Below are positions 5,406-8,560 of a stretch of 8,560 nucleotides of DNA, one piece after another (within the stretch, counting starts at the first letter, position 1; the number at the start of each line of letters is the position of its first letter). The notes beneath the pieces were generated by a model, which did not search any database, was not told where the DNA came from, and saw only the letters and a list, made by a program, of their open reading frames with translations. This stretch comes from Bacillota bacterium. Lineage in GTDB: Bacteria; Bacillota; Clostridia; Tissierellales; Sedimentibacteraceae. A program made the translations under genes and the position numbers. The stretch spans positions 1 to 8,560 of the forward strand of contig JARBUP010000114.1 of assembly GCA_029239575.1 (NCBI GenBank), in the 5' to 3' direction.

Positions 5406-6065
5406 ATGAATAAAAAAGCAGTAGTTGTATTTAGCGGAGGCCAAGATTCTACAACATGTTTATTTTGGGCTTTAAGAGAATTTGATGAAGTTATAGCGGT
5501 TACTTTTAATTATAATCAAAAACATAAATCAGAAATAGATTGCGCAAAATTAATAACTAAAGAATTAGGAGTAGAACACCATATATTAGATATGGCATTA
5601 CTTAATCAGTTAGCTCCAAATGCATTAACAAGGGATGATATCGAAATTAAAATGGGAGAAAACGGAGAGCCTCCGTCAACTTTTGTTGAGGGAAGAAACA
5701 TGCTGTTTTTAACTTTTGCTGGAGTTCTTGCTAAGGTAAAAAATGCAAAACATATTGTAACAGGAGTATGTGAAACAGACTTTAGTGGATATCCGGACTG
5801 CAGAGACATATTTATTAAATCTCTCAATGTTACATTAAACTTGGCTATGGACTATGGCTTTGTAGTTCACACCCCATTGATGTGGTTAGATAAAGCAGAG
5901 ACTTGGGAAATGGCAGACAGCTTTGAAAAATTACAATATGTTAGAGAAAAGACGCTTACTTGTTATAATGGAATAATTGGAGATGGATGCGGAGAATGTC
6001 CAGCTTGTTTGCTTAGAAAAAGAGGATTAGAAAAATACTTAGAAAGAAAAAAATTAAATAAGTAA
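5406..6065 (+). CDS. queC: 7-cyano-7-deazaguanine (preQ0) synthase QueC
   Basis: QueC is an ATP- and ammonia-dependent cytosolic enzyme that converts 7-carboxy-7-deazaguanine to preQ0, the substrate of QueF. The N-terminal PP-loop FSGGQDSTTC (9-18) binds ATP. EGRNMLF (95-101) and CETDFSGYPDCRD (122-134) are typical QueC segments. The C-terminal zinc site is complete: Cys186, Cys195, Cys198 and Cys201 in TCYNGIIGDGCGECPACLL. The 219-residue length is normal. GGAG at 5396-5399, 6 nt before ATG, supports the start. It is the last gene of the queD-queE-queC unit and is followed by a 15-bp hairpin at 6067. Confidence 0.97.
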   Translation: MNKKAVVVFSGGQDSTTCLFWALREFDEVIAVTFNYNQKHKSEIDCAKLITKELGVEHHILDMALLNQLAPNALTRDDIEIKMGENGEPPSTFVEGRNMLFLTFAGVLAKVKNAKHIVTGVCETDFSGYPDCRDIFIKSLNVTLNLAMDYGFVVHTPLMWLDKAETWEMADSFEKLQYVREKTLTCYNGIIGDGCGECPACLLRKRGLEKYLERKKLNK

Positions 6066-6066
6066 A

Positions 6067-6111
6067 GTATTTAAAGACGGACCTTTTAAACAAAGCTCCG
6101 TCTTTAAATGC
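6067..6111 (+). terminator. Terminator-like hairpin after queC, without a U-run
   Basis: The arms 6067-6081 and 6097-6111 pair over 15 bp (13 perfect Watson-Crick pairs from ATTTAAAGACGGA, plus one G-U and one G-C), with a 15-nt loop. The hairpin starts 1 nt after the queC stop. The bases after it (ATAAAATATAC) are not a U-run, so it may be a weak terminator or a 3'-end stabiliser that stops exonucleases. Confidence 0.6.
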
Positions 6112-6393
6112 ATAAAATATACATTTATTATTATAATATTTTTTAAAATTTAATTACATTTTTTTAATAAAGTAAAAATAACGTTTTATTATTAAATTAA
6201 AGTTTATTTGATAATAAGGATATAATTTATCTATTAAAATAATTTAGTCTTAATATTAATTGTGGTTTTTACTAAAATGATTTACTTAATAAATTATTTA
6301 ATTTTGTTTTTAAGTTGTTTAATTAATTTTATTAATTAATATAGGGCTTGTAGGTAATTAAAATAATAATTATAAATATATAATAAAAATCCA
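6112..6393. other. Very AT-rich gene-free stretch
   Basis: I find no convincing coding frame here. It is almost entirely A/T, with one small G-rich pocket (ATAGGGCTTGTAGG, about 6341-6354) and a 9-bp-arm palindrome (6319-6327 with 6331-6339). A TATAAT at 6221-6226 has only a poor -35 partner. The conserved G-rich segments of the Mn2+-sensing yybP-ykoY riboswitch, sought because a TerC-like gene follows, are not visible. It may be a simple AT-rich spacer or hold an unrecognised small RNA. Confidence 0.5.
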
Positions 6394-6422
6394 TTGATTA
6401 TATTAATGTAATTTAATATAAT
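6394..6422 (+). promoter_or_regulatory. Predicted sigma-A promoter of the DUF475/TerC-like gene
   Basis: TTGATT (6394-6399), a 17-bp spacer and TATAAT (6417-6422) give a good match to the consensus. The start would be near 6429, leaving a leader of only about 24 nt that contains GGAGG (6442-6446). A short leader leaves no room for a riboswitch under this promoter. Confidence 0.68.
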
Positions 6423-6439
6423 AAAATATATTATATTAA
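6413..6439. promoter_or_regulatory. 10-bp-arm inverted repeat over the -10 box (candidate operator)
   Basis: TTAATATAAT (6413-6422) and ATTATATTAA (6430-6439) are perfect inverted arms around a 7-bp centre. The left arm contains the -10 box and the right arm ends 2 nt before GGAGG. It could be a repressor site. All bases are A/T in an AT-rich stretch, so chance is a serious alternative. Confidence 0.3.
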
Positions 6440-6452
6440 TTGGAGGATTTTA

Positions 6453-7385
6453 ATGGAGTATTTTTCGGTTATTTTAACCGTTATTGGTCTTTGTATTTTT
6501 GAAGTTGTTTCAAGTATAGATAATGCAGTAATTAATGCTGAAGTATTAGGTACAATGTCTGAAAAAGGCAGGAAGTGGTTTTTACTTTATGGCATACTAT
6601 TTGCAGTATTTATAGTAAGAGGATTTTTACCATGGTTAATAGTTTGGGTAACTAATTCTGAGCTTGGGTTTTTAGGATCTTTAACAGCAACATTTTCGAA
6701 TGATCCTCACATAATCGAATCAATAGAACATTCAACACCTATACTTATGCTTGGCGGCGGGGTGTTTTTATTATTTCTTTTCCTTCATTGGCTTTTTATT
6801 GAAGATAAGAATTTTGGACTTCCAACTGAACAATTATTTTTAAAACATGGTGCGTGGTTTTATGCATTAGTATCAGTAATATTGGTTGGAATTGTGGCTT
6901 TATCATTGAAGCAAAATCCTATGCTTGCTTTATCAGCAGTTATTGGTTCATCTGCATTTTTTATTACTGATGGATTTAAAAAGAACGCAGAAGAAAATGA
7001 AAAGAAGTTGCTAAGCAACACAAGTGCTATGTCAGATATTAGTAAAATATTATATTTAGAAATAATAGACATGACGTTTTCCATAGATGGGGTTTTAGGT
7101 GCTTTTGCATTTACAATGTCGGTACCACTCATAATTTTAGGTAATGGCTTGGGAGCTATGGTTGTAAGGCAGATGACAATGGGAAATATTGAAAATATTA
7201 AAAAATATGTTTATCTTAAAAATGGGGCTATGTATTCAATTTGTATCCTTGGATTGGTTATGATACTTGAAGGATTTAAGGTAGAAGTACCTACATTTGT
7301 TACACCTCTTGTAACAATAGCTATAATTGTATACTTTTTTATTAAATCAAAGAACTATGCTAAAACGGCTGAAATATTAAGTTAA
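6453..7385 (+). CDS. DUF475/TerC-superfamily integral membrane protein
   Basis: This 310-residue polytopic membrane protein resembles the DUF475 branch of the TerC-like family. Two related acidic motifs in membrane segments mark the fold: FEVVSSIDNAVINAE (16-30, with Glu17, Asp23 and Asn24) and LEIIDMTFSIDGVLGAFAF (202-220, with Glu203, Asp206 and Asp212). GLGAMVVRQMT (232-242) and KYVYLKNGAMYS (251-262) are also typical of DUF475. TerC relatives have been linked to metal ion export (Mn2+) and tellurite resistance, but the DUF475 group has no firm function that I know of, so a metal transport role is only inferred from the paired acidic residues. The cytosolic stretch GFKKNAEENEKKLLSN (174-189) is highly charged. 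GGAGG lies 6 nt before ATG. The gene stands alone, with its own promoter and a downstream terminator. Confidence 0.83.
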   Translation: MEYFSVILTVIGLCIFEVVSSIDNAVINAEVLGTMSEKGRKWFLLYGILFAVFIVRGFLPWLIVWVTNSELGFLGSLTATFSNDPHIIESIEHSTPILMLGGGVFLLFLFLHWLFIEDKNFGLPTEQLFLKHGAWFYALVSVILVGIVALSLKQNPMLALSAVIGSSAFFITDGFKKNAEENEKKLLSNTSAMSDISKILYLEIIDMTFSIDGVLGAFAFTMSVPLIILGNGLGAMVVRQMTMGNIENIKKYVYLKNGAMYSICILGLVMILEGFKVEVPTFVTPLVTIAIIVYFFIKSKNYAKTAEILS

Positions 7386-7410
7386 AAATTAAAATTATTC
7401 TGCTCACAAC

Positions 7411-7454
7411 AAAAAACTTTCCTTGTTATATGATATTTTCAAGGAAAGCTTTTT
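7411..7454. terminator. Bidirectional intrinsic terminator between convergent genes
   Basis: A 9-bp perfect stem pairs CTTTCCTTG (7417-7425) with CAAGGAAAG (7440-7448), with a 14-nt loop. On the plus strand it is followed, after one C, by five T residues (7450-7454). On the minus strand it is followed directly by six T residues (7411-7416 as A). It can end the DUF475 transcript 26 nt after its last codon, and the EamA transcript arriving from the other side. Confidence 0.88.
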
Positions 7455-7560
7455 ATATTCCATAATAACTTATAATAAATTATTAGCATTGCATATAAGA
7501 ATTCAGTATAATTAACTGGATTAGATTATTTAAAAATCATATAGGTTACTATTGATAATC

Positions 7561-8484
7561 TCACTTTCTGTTAACAATCCATATACCGGTACAAGCTAAA
7601 ACCAGAGCTACTAAATTTTTTATATCAAATATTGTCTCTCCCAACAAAAGAGCGGATAATATCGCACCGAATATAGGAGTCAAAAAGTTATATACGGTAA
7701 TATTTCCAACTTTATTATATTTGTATAATGTTGACCATACTACTAATGCCACCGATGATAAAAGAGCCATATATAATAATAGAATTACAGATTGTGCCGA
7801 CGCAATCACCATAGTTCTACCCGCTGATTTTCCTATTGCTATAAGCATTAAGCTGCCAAATATAAGCTGCCATGATGTTGTAACAAATACATCATTGTTC
7901 TTAACTAAACTTTTATTGTATATGCTTCCGATTGAGCCCATTACGGCTGAAAAAATTAGAAAGCCCTCACCTATTAGTTTGAAAGAGCTATTTAGGCCCT
8001 CACCTTCAAAGTTAAGTATTATGATTGCCAGAAAGCCAATAATGCAGCCCATAATCTTTTTTGCAGATAGCTTGTCATCTTTATAAATAAAGTGAACAAG
8101 AATAATGTTTATGAACGAACTTAAGGAACCAAGTATAGAACTCTTTACCCCTGTTGTATTTGCCATACCTATGTAAAGAAAGACATATTGCATAAGAGTA
8201 TACACAGCTCCTAACAAAATAAAACTCTTAAAATCTGATTTTGCTTTAGGCATTATGCTTTTTCCCATTGCTTTCTGTATAAGCATTAAAATTATTCCAG
8301 CTGATAGAAACCTGTATCCAGCGAATATGAGCTTTAAGAAACTATCCTTTGATTGTATTCCAAAAACATCATAGCCTATCTTAATGAGCGGATATGCGCT
8401 CCCCCATAGAAATGTACATAAAATAGCTAATAAAACTATATATTTCTTATTAGTAAATTTTTTTTCTGCATTAAACTTTAACAT
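7561..8484 (-). CDS. EamA/DMT-superfamily transporter (RhaT/YdcZ-like metabolite exporter family)
   Basis: The 307-residue protein has ten predicted hydrophobic segments arranged as two EamA repeats (about 17-160 and 172-305). FLWGSAYPLIK (25-35) is the usual first-helix motif of the family. The second repeat ends with NFLTPIFGAILSALLLGE (266-283), whose Pro, Ala and LGE positions are strongly conserved. Such proteins export or exchange amino acids, nucleobases, sugars or other small metabolites across the cytoplasmic membrane; the sequence does not show the substrate. The best Shine-Dalgarno (GGAG at 8500-8503, minus strand) is 15 nt before this ATG, longer than normal. No other start codon in this frame fits better, as the next codons are MLKFNAEKKF with no second Met. 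It is convergent with the DUF475 gene and shares its terminator, and its 5' region runs to the window end. Confidence 0.88.
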   Translation of the reverse strand: MLKFNAEKKFTNKKYIVLLAILCTFLWGSAYPLIKIGYDVFGIQSKDSFLKLIFAGYRFLSAGIILMLIQKAMGKSIMPKAKSDFKSFILLGAVYTLMQYVFLYIGMANTTGVKSSILGSLSSFINIILVHFIYKDDKLSAKKIMGCIIGFLAIIILNFEGEGLNSSFKLIGEGFLIFSAVMGSIGSIYNKSLVKNNDVFVTTSWQLIFGSLMLIAIGKSAGRTMVIASAQSVILLLYMALLSSVALVVWSTLYKYNKVGNITVYNFLTPIFGAILSALLLGETIFDIKNLVALVLACTGIWIVNRK

Positions 8485-8516
8485 CTTTAAATTATTCTTC
8501 TCCTTTCTTTGTCGGT

Positions 8517-8526
8517 CATGCGCATG
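8517..8526. promoter_or_regulatory. 10-bp perfect palindrome in the EamA gene leader (candidate operator)
   Basis: CATGCGCATG is a perfect palindrome and a GC-richer island in AT-rich surroundings, upstream of the EamA gene ribosome binding site. A possible minus-strand -10 box (TATAGT, 8532-8537) lies just upstream with only a weak -35 (8555-8560), so the palindrome would sit at about the transcription start. The evidence is position and symmetry only. Confidence 0.3.
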
Positions 8527-8560
8527 CTTTCACTATATATAATTAAAGACTATAATAATT

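Noticed and set aside
6319..6339. Palindrome of two 9-bp TTAATTAAT-type arms as a regulatory site
   Set aside because: It is made only of A/T in a stretch where such symmetry arises easily, and it is not placed at a promoter.
7721..8086. 121-codon plus-strand frame inside the EamA gene
   Set aside because: It is a shadow of the membrane protein gene on the other strand, with no ribosome binding site or known motif.

Overview
The window is AT-rich (roughly 70% A+T by eye), has strong GGAGG-type ribosome binding sites and heavy AUA/AGA codon use. This fits a low-GC Gram-positive anaerobe of the Clostridia/Tissierellia type. That assignment is an inference from composition and gene content; no rRNA or other marker gene is present. 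The left edge is a HindIII site (AAGCTT) lying inside a gene, so the fragment may start at a cloning junction.

Layout. (1) 1-3388: a LysR-type regulator, cut by the left edge and on the minus strand, is divergent from a two-gene plus-strand unit. That unit encodes a dicarboxylate/amino acid:cation symporter (DAACS/SLC1 fold) and a class V PLP-dependent enzyme, and closes with a strong intrinsic terminator. The 135-bp divergent region holds two good promoters whose -35 boxes overlap on opposite strands, plus a perfect 12-bp-arm inverted repeat with LysR-box geometry. (2) 3393-6111: a queuosine-precursor locus, queF alone followed by queD-queE-queC. Between queF and queD lies a probable class I preQ1 riboswitch followed by an AU-rich intrinsic terminator, i.e. 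a transcription attenuator. (3) 6112-6452: a very AT-rich gene-free stretch ending in a clear promoter. (4) 6453-7385: a DUF475/TerC-like membrane protein. (5) 7411-7454: a bidirectional terminator. (6) 7561-8484, minus strand: an EamA/DMT-family transporter.

How the genes work together. QueD makes 6-carboxy-5,6,7,8-tetrahydropterin, QueE rearranges it to 7-carboxy-7-deazaguanine, QueC converts that to preQ0, and QueF reduces preQ0 to preQ1 for tRNA modification. The GTP cyclohydrolase for the first step, and tgt/queA/queG for the later ones, are not in this window. The riboswitch would let preQ1 shut off queDEC, while queF, with its own promoter upstream of the aptamer, would escape this control. 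In the first block the regulator, transporter and PLP enzyme look like a substrate-inducible uptake and breakdown cassette for an amino acid or related compound. The transporter lacks the arginine that binds acidic side chains in Glu/Asp homologues, and the PLP enzyme lacks the usual desulfurase cysteine loop, so the substrate is unknown. This cassette is the part most likely to hold undescribed biochemistry. The rest is recognisable biology with a few regulatory points of interest.
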